Positions 21,576 to 30,905 are shown, numbered from the stretch's first letter. The stretch is 64,000 bases of DNA from Pseudomonas fluorescens (GCF_902497745.1 NZ_CABVHJ010000009.1:186001-250000); one strand, 5' to 3'. A program made the numbers and translations. The notes: generated by a model not told the origin, from the sequence alone.

Positions 21576-22348
21576 TCGAGTTGTCCACTCCGACAGCGGG
21601 TACCCATGGCCGCGTTGCACTGGTCACGGGTGCCGCGCGCGGTATCGGTCTGGGGATCGCGGCATGGCTGATCAGCGAAGGCTGGCAAGTGGTGCTGACC
21701 GATCTGGATCGTGCGCGCGGTTCGAAAGTGGCGAAGGTGCTGGGCGAAAATGCCTGGTTCATCGCCATGGACGTTGCCGATGAAAGTCAGGTCGCGCTTG
21801 GGGTTGCTGAAGTGCTGGGGCAGTTTGGTCGTCTCGATGCGCTGGTGTGCAACGCGGCGGTGGCTGATCCGCACAACATCACCCTGGAAAGCCTCGATCT
21901 GGCGTACTGGAATCGCGTGCTGGCGGTGAACCTCAGTGGGCCGATGTTGCTGGCCAAGCACTGTGCGCCGTATCTGCGCGCGCACAACGGTTCGATCGTC
22001 AATCTGGCCTCGACCCGAGCGCGGCAGTCGGAGGCTGACTCCGAGGCCTATGCGGCGAGCAAGGGCGGCTTGCTGGCGCTGACGCATGCGCTGGCGATCA
22101 GCCTGGGGCCGGAGATTCGCGTCAACGCGGTCAGTCCGGGCTGGATCGATGCGCGTGATCCTTCTGCGCGTCGTGCTGAACCTTTGGCGGATGCCGATCA
22201 TGCTCAGCATCCAGCGGGCAGGGTAGGGACAGTTGAAGATGTCGCGGCGATGGTCGCCTGGTTGCTGTCGAGGAATGCCGGATTTGTCACCGGGCAGGAA
22301 TTCGTCGTCGATGGCGGTATGACCAAGAAGATGATTTACACGGACTAA
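21572..22348 (+). CDS. Short-chain dehydrogenase/reductase
   Basis: A 258-residue classical SDR. The dinucleotide-binding motif TGAARGIG is at residues 19-26, NAAVAD at about 93, and the catalytic pair Y160 and K164 in YAASK. The frame opens with GTG inside the metZ stop codon, so it is translationally coupled to metZ. The substrate is not evident; the same gene follows metZ in P. aeruginosa. Confidence 0.88.
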   Translation: MIELSTPTAGTHGRVALVTGAARGIGLGIAAWLISEGWQVVLTDLDRARGSKVAKVLGENAWFIAMDVADESQVALGVAEVLGQFGRLDALVCNAAVADPHNITLESLDLAYWNRVLAVNLSGPMLLAKHCAPYLRAHNGSIVNLASTRARQSEADSEAYAASKGGLLALTHALAISLGPEIRVNAVSPGWIDARDPSARRAEPLADADHAQHPAGRVGTVEDVAAMVAWLLSRNAGFVTGQEFVVDGGMTKKMIYTD

Positions 22349-22367
22349 GAAGCGAAGCCGCAAACTT

Positions 22368-22395
22368 GTAGGAGTGAGCCTGCTCGCGATAGCGG
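22368..22395. repeat. Single diverged REP sequence
   Basis: GTAGGAGTGAGCCTGCTCGC matches one arm of the REP family found at 5930 and 9211, without an inverted partner nearby. Confidence 0.65.
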
Positions 22396-22464
22396 TTCAA
22401 GGTTGATACTTTCTTCCGGGATTGACTCAATTTCGTCTTTTTCAGAAAAACTTCAATCCTGCTA

Positions 22465-22493
22465 TTGACTTAGGTTCGCTACCTGCGTAAATT
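22465..22493 (+). promoter_or_regulatory. Sigma-70 promoter of the tRNA operon
   Basis: TTGACT, 17 bases, TAAATT. The predicted start is about 15 bases before tRNA-Val, and the interval before it is free of genes. Confidence 0.7.
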
Positions 22494-22515
22494 TCGCGGC
22501 CTCGGAGATGCAAAC

Positions 22516-22591
22516 GGGTGATTAGCTCAGCTGGGAGAGCGTCTGCCTTACAAGCAGAATGTCGGCGGTTCGATCCCGTCATCACCCACCA
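22516..22591 (+). tRNA. tRNA-Val (anticodon TAC)
   Basis: The 76 bases fold as a complete cloverleaf: acceptor GGGTGAT/ATCACCC, anticodon loop CTTACAA with TAC, TTCGATC arm, and an encoded CCA end. Confidence 0.97.
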
Positions 22592-22646
22592 CTCCCGAGA
22601 GACTTGCGTAAGCAAGAACGTAGGCTGAAAGTGCCTGCACCGACGC

Positions 22647-22723
22647 GCAGCGGTAGTTCAGTCGGTTAGAATACCGGCCTGTCACGCCGGGGGTCGCGGG
22701 TTCGAGTCCCGTCCGCTGCGCCA
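22647..22723 (+). tRNA. tRNA-Asp (anticodon GTC), copy 1
   Basis: 77 bases; acceptor GCAGCGG/CCGCTGC, anticodon loop CTGTCAC with GTC, TTCGAGT arm, G discriminator and encoded CCA. Confidence 0.97.
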
Positions 22724-22817
22724 TATTTTACGAGTCAGGCATTGTCTGGTTCGCGATTGCAAAGCACCGAAGCTTGCAGTCAAAACGAGTTACTTGAGCG
22801 CAAGCTCAAAGCGATAC

Positions 22818-22894
22818 GCAGCGGTAGTTCAGTCGGTTAGAATACCGGCCTGTCACGCCGGGGGTCGCGGGTTCGAGTCCCGTCCGCTGCGCCA
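22818..22894 (+). tRNA. tRNA-Asp (anticodon GTC), copy 2
   Basis: Identical over all 77 bases to the copy 171 bases upstream; the two lie in one transcript that ends at the terminator around 22996. Confidence 0.97.
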
Positions 22895-22967
22895 TATCTG
22901 CTTCAAGGACCACTGAACGCCTTGAAGCACCGAAAGCAACCTTTGGTTGATTCGGAATCGATAGCAA

Positions 22968-22997
22968 AGACCCTGGTCGAAAGACCGGGGTTTTTTG
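22968..22997 (+). terminator. Terminator of the tRNA operon
   Basis: Stem CCCTGGTC/GACCGGGG with a GAAA tetraloop and one wobble pair, followed by six T residues. Confidence 0.85.
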
Positions 22998-23059
22998 TGT
23001 CTGAAATTTGCCTCCCCTTCTTTTTCTCTTCCCCATTATCCAGCGCCCAACACGAATCC

Positions 23060-23155
23060 ATGTAGGAGCTGCGGCACGCTGCGATCTTTTGATCTTGATC
23101 GTAAAAAACAAGATCAAAAGATCGCAGCCTCGTTTCACTCGACAGCTCCTACATG
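23060..23155. repeat. Long inverted repeat (AGATCGCAGCC family)
   Basis: Outer arms TGTAGGAGCT... and ...AGCTCCTACA with inner arms built on GATCAAAAGATCGCAGC. It is the same family as the element at 13311-13393 but with a more diverged middle. It occupies most of the gene-free stretch between the tRNA terminator and the molybdenum hydroxylase gene; the rest of 22998-23394 shows no other structure that I could support. Confidence 0.8.
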
Positions 23156-23394
23156 AGTATGGCGTGGGGCAATTGGCCTCATGCGGTCTCACGTCGCATT
23201 GATTTTTTGATTCTTTAGTCAAATTTTTGTAACTGGTTGTTTGCTGCGAGCGCAGAAACCTTTAAAGTTAACCTTTCGGTCAGCTTTGCACTGTCAACAC
23301 GCCCTTTGTTTAGCCAAGAAGGGCTTCTGCAAGACTCGAGATTCCCCAGTAGATAACCAGAAGGGCGGACACATAACCGCCCAGAGGATGATCC

Positions 23395-26226
23395 ATGTCC
23401 AACCGTGAAATATCCCGGCGCTCGTTCCTCCAGGGCGGGCTGGTGGCGGGTGTGAGCGTCACGCTCACGCCGCTCAGCAGTCAGGCGCTGGCTGCCTTGA
23501 TGGAAAACAGCGTTACCGTGCCGTCCGAGAAGTGGCTCGGTAACAACGGCAAGGCGCGTCAGCGAAACGATGCCCTGTCCAAAGTCTGCGGCAGCAAAGT
23601 CTTTGCCCGCGACATCCGCTCCAAGGACATGCCGGGCTGGCCTGAACAGCAAGGCCACGCCATGCTGCTGAAAACCATCAAGGCTGACCGCATCTACGAC
23701 GGCTATGACCTGTCGTGGCTTGGCGCTGACTTGCAGCCTGACCGTATCGTCACCGCCGCGGATCTGGACAAGGACGGCATTGTCTTCCCGGAAGAGCACG
23801 CGCCGGACCCACTGCTGCCGGAAGGCAAGGTGCCGATGTTCATCGGTCACCCGGTGGCGATCCTGATCTGGAACGACTTTGAGCGTTTCCGTCAGGCGAA
23901 GAACAAACTCAAATTCAATGACAAAGCGATTCGTTACGGTGCCAAAGTGCCGTTCTACGAAGGCGATCCGTATGGCAGCTTCCGCTACGTACGTGTGGGC
24001 GGCGCGACCTCGGCTGATGAAGATGAGTTCGCCAGCCTCAAGGACTCGATTCTGTTTCCGATGCTGAAAAACCGTCGTCCGGTGTGGAATTCCCAACCGA
24101 ACCTGCACGGCAACCTGACCGAGCGCGGCCTGTTCTACGCTGACCGCATGAAGAACGAGATCGATACGCCGCCGGACAACTGGCTGGTGTTCGACGAGCG
24201 CTACAAAACCCCGTCGATCGAACCGGCCGCGATGGAGCCGGACAACGGCAACGGCTGGTACGACCCGAAAACCAAAACCCTGCACTTCGTGGTGGCTACC
24301 CAGTGCCCATTGGAAGCGGCGACCGAGACCGCGAAAATGATCGCGCCGTCGCGCTTCGGCCTCGACAATCTGAACATGCACCCGGGTTACACCGTCGGTT
24401 ACGGTTCCAAAGACCACAACATCTTCGTCTACTACGCAGCCCTCGCCGCGTTGTACGGTGCTGGTGTGCCGGTACGCTTGGCCAACGATCGCTACGAGCA
24501 GTTCCAGAGCGGCATCAAGCGCCACCCGTTCGACATTCGCTACCAACTGGCCGTGGACAAGAACGACTACACCTTCAAGATTTTCCGCGCGGAAATGAGC
24601 GTCGACGGTGGTGGCCGGATCAACTACAGCCCGTCGGTAGCGGCGGTTGGCGCCACGGCGGCGCAGTCGATCTACTACATGCCGCAGAACGACCTGCAGG
24701 TGACCGCCTACCACTCACGTGGCGTTGAGGCAGGTTCGATGCGCGGTTACGGCACCCTGCAAAGCATGGCGGCGACCGAGATGATGGTCGACGAAATCGC
24801 CAATCGCCTCGGTGTCGATGCCATCGACTTGCGTCGCAAGAACGCCCTGCGTTCGGGCATGAAAAATACCCAGGGCGCGATCCCGGCCGGTGCCTTGCGC
24901 CTGCACGAAATCCTCGACAAGGCCTCGGTACACGAAGTCTGGAAAAACCGCGACGCGATCAAGAAACAGCGCGAAGCCGCCGACCCGGACAACTGGTACG
25001 GCGTCGGTTTTGCCATCTGCCAGAAAGACTTCGGCACCGGTTCTGAAGCGCCGATGGCCAGCATCGAATTCACCGCTGACGGTCGCATTACTTTGCGCCA
25101 CATCGGTATCGAAATCGGCACCGGCATGTCCACCTCGCAAGCCCTGGTCGTCGCCGATTTCCTCGGCAGCCCGGCGCACGAAGTGAAGACCGGCGAAACC
25201 GAATGGAAGGAAATGCAGCTGATCACCAGCGGCAACCCTTACATCATGAGCCAGGCCGAGCAGGACAACCTGCTGCGCAACCCACGTTGGGTCGGCAAAC
25301 TGGCTTCGGCTTCGTCGGCGACCAACTCTGCCTACTATTTCAGCCACGCCACCCGTGAAGCGGCACGCGTGCTGTTCAACAACGGTTTGTGGCCGGCGGC
25401 CATGGAGATCTGGCGTCAGGGTCCTTACGGCGGTCAAGCCAACCCTTACGTCGTGCGTCGCGAAGATGCGCACTGGGTCGACGGCAAGCTCACCGCCAAC
25501 GGCATGCAGCCGTTGACCTTCGAAGAGCTGGCCAAACACGCTCACGAGCGTGGCCTGGTGACCGGCGCCACCGTTCACGCATTCAACCGCTGGAGCTGGG
25601 CCGAGGCCGAATACAGCATCGACGGCGTGCGCGAACGTCTGCCGCTCGACGGTCTGGCGGTGAAATACGGTGACGGCGCGCCGAAAGCGAAGAAAGCGTT
25701 GATGACCACGTCCGGTTTCCACCTGTTGGATCGCCAGAACATCAATTACCCGGTGGTCCAGTTGAACAACGCTGCGGTGACTTACTACAGCCCGGTTGCC
25801 ACGTTGGTCGAACTGAAGGTCAACAAAGGTTCGGCAGAAGTCGAAGTGCTCAATCACCATTCGTGGGTCGAGTGCGGTCGTGTGTTGGTCGAAGAACTGG
25901 TCAAGGGTCAGCTCGAAGGCGGTATCGCCATGGGCATCGGCCACGCCTTGATGGAAGAGATGCCGCTGTATGAAGGCGGGCCGGGGGAGGGTGACTGGAA
26001 CTTCAACCGTTACCGTCTGCCGATGGCGCGTCATGTTGCCGTGTGGAAGCAGACTGCGGAGATTCTGCCACCGCTGTCGCCAAGCGATCCGTCGAAAGGC
26101 ATCGCCGAAGTGGTGATGATCCCGATTGTGGGAGCCATCGGTAACGCCGTGGCGCACGCCATCGGTAAACGTGTTCGCGATCTGCCAATCACTGCTGCGC
26201 GCATCAAGGAGGCCCTCAATGGCTAA
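23395..26226 (+). CDS. Molybdopterin-binding large subunit, xanthine dehydrogenase family (IorB/CoxL-like)
   Basis: A 943-residue molybdenum hydroxylase large subunit. The N-terminus is a twin-arginine signal (R8 R9 in SRRSFLQGG followed by a hydrophobic stretch and an AxA end near residue 33), so the folded enzyme is exported. The body shows two repeated aldehyde-oxidase/xanthine-dehydrogenase molybdopterin domains, like isoquinoline 1-oxidoreductase beta. The next two genes supply a 2Fe-2S subunit and a triheme cytochrome c, so electrons probably go to the respiratory chain and not to NAD or oxygen. The substrate (an aldehyde or N-heterocycle) cannot be read from the sequence. The stop overlaps the next start by 8 bases. 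Confidence 0.88.
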   Translation: MSNREISRRSFLQGGLVAGVSVTLTPLSSQALAALMENSVTVPSEKWLGNNGKARQRNDALSKVCGSKVFARDIRSKDMPGWPEQQGHAMLLKTIKADRIYDGYDLSWLGADLQPDRIVTAADLDKDGIVFPEEHAPDPLLPEGKVPMFIGHPVAILIWNDFERFRQAKNKLKFNDKAIRYGAKVPFYEGDPYGSFRYVRVGGATSADEDEFASLKDSILFPMLKNRRPVWNSQPNLHGNLTERGLFYADRMKNEIDTPPDNWLVFDERYKTPSIEPAAMEPDNGNGWYDPKTKTLHFVVATQCPLEAATETAKMIAPSRFGLDNLNMHPGYTVGYGSKDHNIFVYYAALAALYGAGVPVRLANDRYEQFQSGIKRHPFDIRYQLAVDKNDYTFKIFRAEMSVDGGGRINYSPSVAAVGATAAQSIYYMPQNDLQVTAYHSRGVEAGSMRGYGTLQSMAATEMMVDEIANRLGVDAIDLRRKNALRSGMKNTQGAIPAGALRLHEILDKASVHEVWKNRDAIKKQREAADPDNWYGVGFAICQKDFGTGSEAPMASIEFTADGRITLRHIGIEIGTGMSTSQALVVADFLGSPAHEVKTGETEWKEMQLITSGNPYIMSQAEQDNLLRNPRWVGKLASASSATNSAYYFSHATREAARVLFNNGLWPAAMEIWRQGPYGGQANPYVVRREDAHWVDGKLTANGMQPLTFEELAKHAHERGLVTGATVHAFNRWSWAEAEYSIDGVRERLPLDGLAVKYGDGAPKAKKALMTTSGFHLLDRQNINYPVVQLNNAAVTYYSPVATLVELKVNKGSAEVEVLNHHSWVECGRVLVEELVKGQLEGGIAMGIGHALMEEMPLYEGGPGEGDWNFNRYRLPMARHVAVWKQTAEILPPLSPSDPSKGIAEVVMIPIVGAIGNAVAHAIGKRVRDLPITAARIKEALNG

Positions 26227-26758
26227 TCGTCCGCTTCAACTGACCCTCAATGGTCAATCCGTCGGCCCGGTGGACATCCCTGATGACCTGCCGATGATCG
26301 ACTACCTGCACGAATACAAAAACCTCACCGGTTCGCGTCTGGGCTGTGGCCAGGGCATCTGCCACGCCTGCGTGGTGATCGTCGACAATCCGGACGGCAC
26401 CAGCGAAGAAGTGCGCACCTGCATCACCGGCGCGCATTACTTCGAAGGCAAGAACGTCCGCACCATCGAAGCTCACGCCAAGCGTGACGAAAGCGGCCAG
26501 GTCACCGAACTGAATCCGATCCAGCAGCGCTTTGTCGACGAATTCGCGTTCCAGTGCAGCTACTGCGCACCGGGCTTCGTCAACGCCGCGACCGTGCTGG
26601 TCGAGAAACTGCAACGCCAGCCGACCGTGCAAAGCAAGCTCGAACAAGTCATCGAGGACAGCCTCGGTCATCACGTCTGCCGTTGCACCGGGTACGTGCG
26701 TTATTACAACGCCACTCGCAACGTGCTGACCGATCTCGGCCTGGTCAAGGAGGGTTAA
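26219..26758 (+). CDS. 2Fe-2S subunit of the molybdenum hydroxylase (IorA/CoxS-like)
   Basis: A 179-residue two-cluster ferredoxin-type subunit. The plant-type cluster ligands are C43, C48, C51 and C68; the second, helical domain has C113, C116, C154 and C156 (CSYC and CRC). It has no signal peptide and is expected to be carried out with the Tat-bearing large subunit. ATG 26219 lies inside the end of the large-subunit gene with GGAGG about 8 bases before it, so the upstream open frame is not used. Confidence 0.93.
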   Translation: MANRPLQLTLNGQSVGPVDIPDDLPMIDYLHEYKNLTGSRLGCGQGICHACVVIVDNPDGTSEEVRTCITGAHYFEGKNVRTIEAHAKRDESGQVTELNPIQQRFVDEFAFQCSYCAPGFVNAATVLVEKLQRQPTVQSKLEQVIEDSLGHHVCRCTGYVRYYNATRNVLTDLGLVKEG

Positions 26759-26760
26759 GC

Positions 26761-27996
26761 ATGAAGCTTTTTCTGACCCGCCTGACCCTGGCGGTCGGCC
26801 TCGCTGCGCCGCTGGTGTTTGCCCATGCCGATGATCAGGTCAAGCGCGGCGAGTATCTCGCTCGCGCCGCTGACTGCATGGCCTGCCACACAGCAGCGGG
26901 CGGCGCACCATTTGCTGGTGGCCTGCCGATTGTGTCGCCGTTCGGCACGATCTACGGCACCAACATTACGCCGAGCAAGGAGCACGGCATCGGTCTGTAC
27001 AACGATGACGAGTTCTTCGCTGCGCTGACTGAAGGCAAGCGTCGCGATGGCGCGAACCTCTATCCGGCGATGCCGTACACCTCGTATCACCTGATGCCGC
27101 GTGCAGATTCGGATGCGATTCATGCGTACCTGAAAACCATCGAGCCGATCGAGCGTGCAGCGCCGGTCACCAGTCTGAGCTTTCCATTCAACGTGCGTCC
27201 GGGCCTGATCGGCTGGAACATGATGTATGGCAAAGCCCTGAAGCTGGAGTCGGCCGAAGGCACAAGTGAAGCCTGGAAACGCGGCCAGTACATGGTCGAA
27301 GTGCTCGGTCACTGCGGCGAATGCCACACCCCGCGCGGTCTGCCGGGTGCGATGCAGCTGGACAAACGCCTGACTGGCGGCATTCTCAATGGCTATCTGG
27401 CGCCGAGCCTGCTCGCTACTGATCTGGCCGCTCGCGGCTGGAACGAGCAGGATCTGAGCACGTTCCTCAAACACGGCATGAGCGCGCAGGGGACGATGTT
27501 CAACGAGATGTTCCCGGTGTTTCACAACAGCACTCAGGGTCTGAGCGATACCGATCTGGCGGCGATGGCGACGTTCCTGCTCGGCGACAAACCGCCGGCA
27601 GCCAAAGCGCTGGTTGAAGTGCCGGTAGAGAAACTCAGCGCCAGCGCCCAGCGCGGCCAGCAGGAATACCTGAACGTCTGCGCCGGTTGTCATGCGGTCG
27701 GTGGCGAAGGCAAGCCGCACATTGCGGTGGCCATGCGCGGCAACACCACGTTGCGTCTGGAAGATCCGCGCAACCTGCTGCGGGTGATCGAGGACGGTAT
27801 CGGCGAGCAGAAGTTCTCCGGTTTCGAGCACATGCAACCGATGCCGGGTTTCGCCGACAAGCTCAAGCCTGAACAGCTGACCGATCTGCTCAACTACTTG
27901 CGTCAAGGTTGGGGTGGTCAGTCGGCTGAACTTGCGGTGAGCGACGTGCAGAAACTGCAAGCCGACGCACCGTCCATCGAGCACAAGGCCCACTGA
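26761..27996 (+). CDS. Triheme cytochrome c (alcohol dehydrogenase subunit II type)
   Basis: A 411-residue periplasmic cytochrome with a Sec signal (residues 1-23, ending AHA). Three haem-binding CxxCH motifs start at C39 (CMACH), C185 (CGECH) and C307 (CAGCH). This is the layout of the membrane-associated cytochrome subunit of acetic-acid-bacterial dehydrogenases. It starts two bases after the 2Fe-2S gene and most likely passes electrons from the molybdenum enzyme to ubiquinone or a terminal oxidase. Confidence 0.93.
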   Translation: MKLFLTRLTLAVGLAAPLVFAHADDQVKRGEYLARAADCMACHTAAGGAPFAGGLPIVSPFGTIYGTNITPSKEHGIGLYNDDEFFAALTEGKRRDGANLYPAMPYTSYHLMPRADSDAIHAYLKTIEPIERAAPVTSLSFPFNVRPGLIGWNMMYGKALKLESAEGTSEAWKRGQYMVEVLGHCGECHTPRGLPGAMQLDKRLTGGILNGYLAPSLLATDLAARGWNEQDLSTFLKHGMSAQGTMFNEMFPVFHNSTQGLSDTDLAAMATFLLGDKPPAAKALVEVPVEKLSASAQRGQQEYLNVCAGCHAVGGEGKPHIAVAMRGNTTLRLEDPRNLLRVIEDGIGEQKFSGFEHMQPMPGFADKLKPEQLTDLLNYLRQGWGGQSAELAVSDVQKLQADAPSIEHKAH

Positions 27997-27997
27997 T

Positions 27998-28969
27998 ATG
28001 CAGCATCTCGATCTACAAGTGGTGCGCCGCGCGCTGGAGTGGTCGGTGGCGGGGCAGCGCATCTGGCTCTGCACCGTGCTGACCACCTACGGTTCGGCAC
28101 CGCGTGCGCCGGGGTCGCTGCTGGCGGTGAATGACGGCGGACAGTGGATCGGCTCGCTGTCGGGTGGCTGCGTCGAGGAAGATTTCCTTGAGCGCGTCGC
28201 CGAAGGTGTGTTTCTCGATGCAGTCAATGTCGTGCGCTACGGCGAGGGCGACGATCCGCGCTCGCGGGTCAGCCTGCCCTGTGGCGGCATTCTCGATGTG
28301 CTGGTTGAGAAATTTGACGCTGACTGCGAGGTGCAGGCGCATCTGCGTGAATTGGAGTCTGCGCTGCTCGGTCAGCGTCGCTTGATTCGCGAGGTTGATC
28401 TGGCCAGCGGTGCGCGCAGTCTGTTCGCTGATCGTGAGCAGGGTGCGCGGATCGAGCGCGAGATCGATCAGGTGCGCATTCGTGTTGGCGCAGCGCAGCG
28501 TTTGTTGCTCGCCGGCTATTCCAGCGTGGCGCAGGCGTGTGCCGAATTTGCCGTCGGCCTCGGGTTTGAAGTGATTCTCTGTGATCCTCGCGATGAAGTG
28601 CTGGAAGGCGTGGTGCTGGGTGGCGTTGAGATTCGTCGGCAATTGCCGTCGGTGTTTATTGCTGACGGTGGTTGTCATCGTGATACGGCGGTCGTCGCGC
28701 TGACGCATGATCCTCGTATCGACGATCTGGCAATGATGGAAGCGGTGCGCACAGAGGCGTTCTACATTGGCGTAATGGGGTCGCTGCAAACATCGCAGAA
28801 GCGCTTCGAGCGGTTACGTCGGATTGGCGGCTTGGGGGAGGCTGAGCTGGCGCGGATTCATGCGCCGATTGGTCTTAACCTCGGCAGCAAGACGCCGGCG
28901 GAAATCGCCCTGGCTGTGCTGGCGGATATCCTGCGCATCCGTAGCGGGATTGCTCGGGATCAGCTCTGA
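27998..28969 (+). CDS. XdhC/CoxF-family molybdenum hydroxylase maturation protein
   Basis: A 323-residue cytoplasmic protein with the XdhC/CoxI N-terminal domain (TTYGSAPRAPGSLLAV, SGGCVEE) and the C-terminal Rossmann-like XdhC domain (about residues 165-310; LLLAGYSSVAQACAEFA, YIGVMGS). XdhC proteins bind the molybdenum cofactor, help its sulfuration and insert it into partner enzymes. It begins one base after the cytochrome stop, so it serves this enzyme. A shared terminator follows. Confidence 0.9.
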   Translation: MQHLDLQVVRRALEWSVAGQRIWLCTVLTTYGSAPRAPGSLLAVNDGGQWIGSLSGGCVEEDFLERVAEGVFLDAVNVVRYGEGDDPRSRVSLPCGGILDVLVEKFDADCEVQAHLRELESALLGQRRLIREVDLASGARSLFADREQGARIEREIDQVRIRVGAAQRLLLAGYSSVAQACAEFAVGLGFEVILCDPRDEVLEGVVLGGVEIRRQLPSVFIADGGCHRDTAVVALTHDPRIDDLAMMEAVRTEAFYIGVMGSLQTSQKRFERLRRIGGLGEAELARIHAPIGLNLGSKTPAEIALAVLADILRIRSGIARDQL

Positions 28970-28987
28970 AACCGTTCAGTGTTGAAT

Positions 28988-29018
28988 AAAAAGGGCCGCT
29001 GTTCAGCGGCCCTTTTTT
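28988..29018. terminator. Bidirectional terminator between xdhC-like and puuB-like genes
   Basis: The symmetrical hairpin AAGGGCCGCTG/CAGCGGCCCTT is flanked by A-run and T-run, so it can end transcripts from both converging genes. Confidence 0.88.
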
Positions 29019-30300
29019 ACATCCCGAATTTGTCGCGTAAGCCGTAATACCAAGCGCCCAACGCAGCAAACGGCGTGCGTAACAGTTGCCCGCCGGGGAA
29101 CGGGTAGTGCGGCAAGTCGGCAAACGCATCGAAGCGCTCAGCCTGACCGCGCAACGCTTCGGCGAGGACTTTGCCTGCCAAATGCGTGTAGGTCACGCCA
29201 TGGCCGCTGCAGCCTTGCGAGTAATAGATGTTGTCGCCCAGGCGCCCAACCTGTGGCAAGCGCGACAGGGTCAGCAGGAAATTTCCGGTCCAGGCGTAGT
29301 CAATCTTCACATCCTTGAGCTGGGGGAACGCCTTGAGCATTTTCGGGCGGATGATCGCCTCGATGTTCGCCGGATCACGTGCGCCATACACCACGCCACC
29401 GCCGAAGATCAGGCGCTTGTCGCCGGTCAGTCGGTAGTAGTCGAGCAGGTAGTTGCAGTCTTCAACGCAGTAGTCCTGCGGCAGCAGCGCTTTCGCCAGC
29501 TCATCACCTAGCGGTTCGGTAGTGATCACCTGAGTGCCGCACGGCATCGATTTGGCCGCCAGTTCCGGCACCAGATTGCCGAGGTAGGCGTTGCCGGCGA
29601 CGATAATGAACTTGGCTCTGACCTTGCCTTGCGGCGTATGTACCACGGGACTGGCACCGCGTTCGATGCGCACGGCAGGCGACTGCTCATAGATCGTGCC
29701 GCCGAGTGACTCGACCGCCGCTGCTTCGCCGAGCGCGAGGTTCAGCGGATGAATATGGCCGCCGCTCATGTCGAGCATGCCGCCGACGTACTGATCGCAG
29801 GCAACCACTTCGCGGATGCGGCGTTGATCGAGCAGTTCGAGCTGCGTATGACCAAAACGCTCCCAGAGACGCTTCTGCGATTCCAGATGACCCATCTGCT
29901 TGGCCGTCAGCGCGGCGAACACGCCACCGTCCTTCAGGTCGCACTGAATGTTGTACTTGGCCACGCGCTCGCGAATGATCCGACCGCCCTCGAACGCCAT
30001 CTGCCCGAGCAGTTTCGCTTGCTTGGGACCGACACTGCGCTCGATCACGTCGATGTCACGGCTGTAGCTGTTAACGATCTGCCCGCCATTGCGCCCGGAG
30101 GCGCCGAAACCGACCTTGGCCGCTTCCAGCACGGTGACGCGAAAACCGTTTTCCAGCAGAAACAGGGCAGAGGACAATCCGGTATACCCGGCGCCGATCA
30201 CACAGACGTCCGTCTCCACGTCATCCTGCAAGGCAGGGCGGGGCGGTACGGTATTGGCCGACGCAGCGTAATAAGACTCTGGGTAAGGGGTGTTCGCCAT
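29017..30300 (-). CDS. puuB: FAD-dependent amine oxidase, gamma-glutamylputrescine oxidoreductase type
   Basis: A 427-residue DAO-family flavoprotein. The FAD-binding start CVIGAGYTGLSSALFL is at about residues 32-47 and the conserved family stretch GASGRNGGQIVNSYSRDID at about 67-85. PuuB oxidises gamma-glutamylputrescine in putrescine breakdown. Genomes of pseudomonads carry several close paralogues next to different amine or amino acid genes; here there is no puuA, puuC or puuD beside it, so the substrate assignment is weaker than the family assignment. Confidence 0.8.
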   Translation of the reverse strand: MANTPYPESYYAASANTVPPRPALQDDVETDVCVIGAGYTGLSSALFLLENGFRVTVLEAAKVGFGASGRNGGQIVNSYSRDIDVIERSVGPKQAKLLGQMAFEGGRIIRERVAKYNIQCDLKDGGVFAALTAKQMGHLESQKRLWERFGHTQLELLDQRRIREVVACDQYVGGMLDMSGGHIHPLNLALGEAAAVESLGGTIYEQSPAVRIERGASPVVHTPQGKVRAKFIIVAGNAYLGNLVPELAAKSMPCGTQVITTEPLGDELAKALLPQDYCVEDCNYLLDYYRLTGDKRLIFGGGVVYGARDPANIEAIIRPKMLKAFPQLKDVKIDYAWTGNFLLTLSRLPQVGRLGDNIYYSQGCSGHGVTYTHLAGKVLAEALRGQAERFDAFADLPHYPFPGGQLLRTPFAALGAWYYGLRDKFGM

Positions 30301-30442
30301 CCTGCAGCCTCTGTTTAATATATTTTACGAGTGCGTCGATCCTACCCGAGTTGAAAAACCTCCGCCAGCCACCGGAAAATCTTCGTCGGAGCCTCGAAAT
30401 TAAATATTTTGCATATTCATAGGGTTAGGTGAAAAAAAGGTG

Positions 30443-30470
30443 TTGACACCCCTCCGGAATTCCGTAGAAT
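30443..30470 (+). promoter_or_regulatory. Sigma-70 promoter of tRNA-Val(GAC)
   Basis: TTGACA, 16 bases, TAGAAT; the tRNA begins 13 bases after the -10 hexamer. Confidence 0.8.
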
Positions 30471-30483
30471 GCCGCCTCACAGC

Positions 30484-30560
30484 AGGCACGTAGCTCAGTT
30501 GGTTAGAGCACCACCTTGACATGGTGGGGGTCGTTGGTTCGAGTCCAATCGCGCCTACCA
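30484..30560 (+). tRNA. tRNA-Val (anticodon GAC)
   Basis: 77 bases with anticodon loop TTGACAT, TTCGAGT arm and encoded CCA. The acceptor stem AGGCACG/CGCGCCT has six pairs and one A-C mismatch at the fifth pair. Confidence 0.95.
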
Positions 30561-30589
30561 AACAAAATCCGCTCTGCTGGGCGGTCTGG

Positions 30590-30620
30590 AAGGGCTCACC
30601 GAAAGGTGGGCCCTTTTTTG
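30590..30620 (+). terminator. Terminator of tRNA-Val(GAC)
   Basis: Stem GGGCTCACC/GGTGGGCCC with a GAAA tetraloop followed by six T residues, 31 bases after the tRNA. Confidence 0.9.
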
Positions 30621-30680
30621 TTGTCTGCGATTTGCCAAGCCCTCATCAGGGCGCCAGCTGGACTTCGCGTTTAGTCGATC

Positions 30681-30905
30681 TCAGGGCATTCGAAATTCCA
30701 TGCGAGGCGTGTTGATCCACAGCGAGTCGTACTTCACCGTTTTGCGGTCATTGCTGGATGGCGTGCGCAAGTCTTTGGCGTCTCCCCACCCACGATGAAA
30801 TTTCTGCGTCGTCGGGTCAGGCAGTTGGCCGACCATTCGCCGTTCGTCGCCAGCATCCTTTAAAAAAGTGTGGATATTGAACAAGTTACGATTGTTACTA
30901 ACCAA
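30681..30905 (-). CDS. Possible small ORF or remnant next to tRNA-Val
   Basis: An open frame of up to 74 codons, charged and without signal or membrane segment, ending in EFRMP. I do not recognise it, the ribosome binding site is poor, and the gene-free surroundings beside a tRNA suggest it could be a remnant. It is listed only because the composition is protein-like. Confidence 0.2.
   Translation of the reverse strand: MVSNNRNLFNIHTFLKDAGDERRMVGQLPDPTTQKFHRGWGDAKDLRTPSSNDRKTVKYDSLWINTPRMEFRMP

Noticed and set aside
22647-22894. Two identical 77-base copies, considered as a CRISPR-like direct repeat
   Set aside because: Both are complete tRNA-Asp genes. No CRISPR array was seen in the window.
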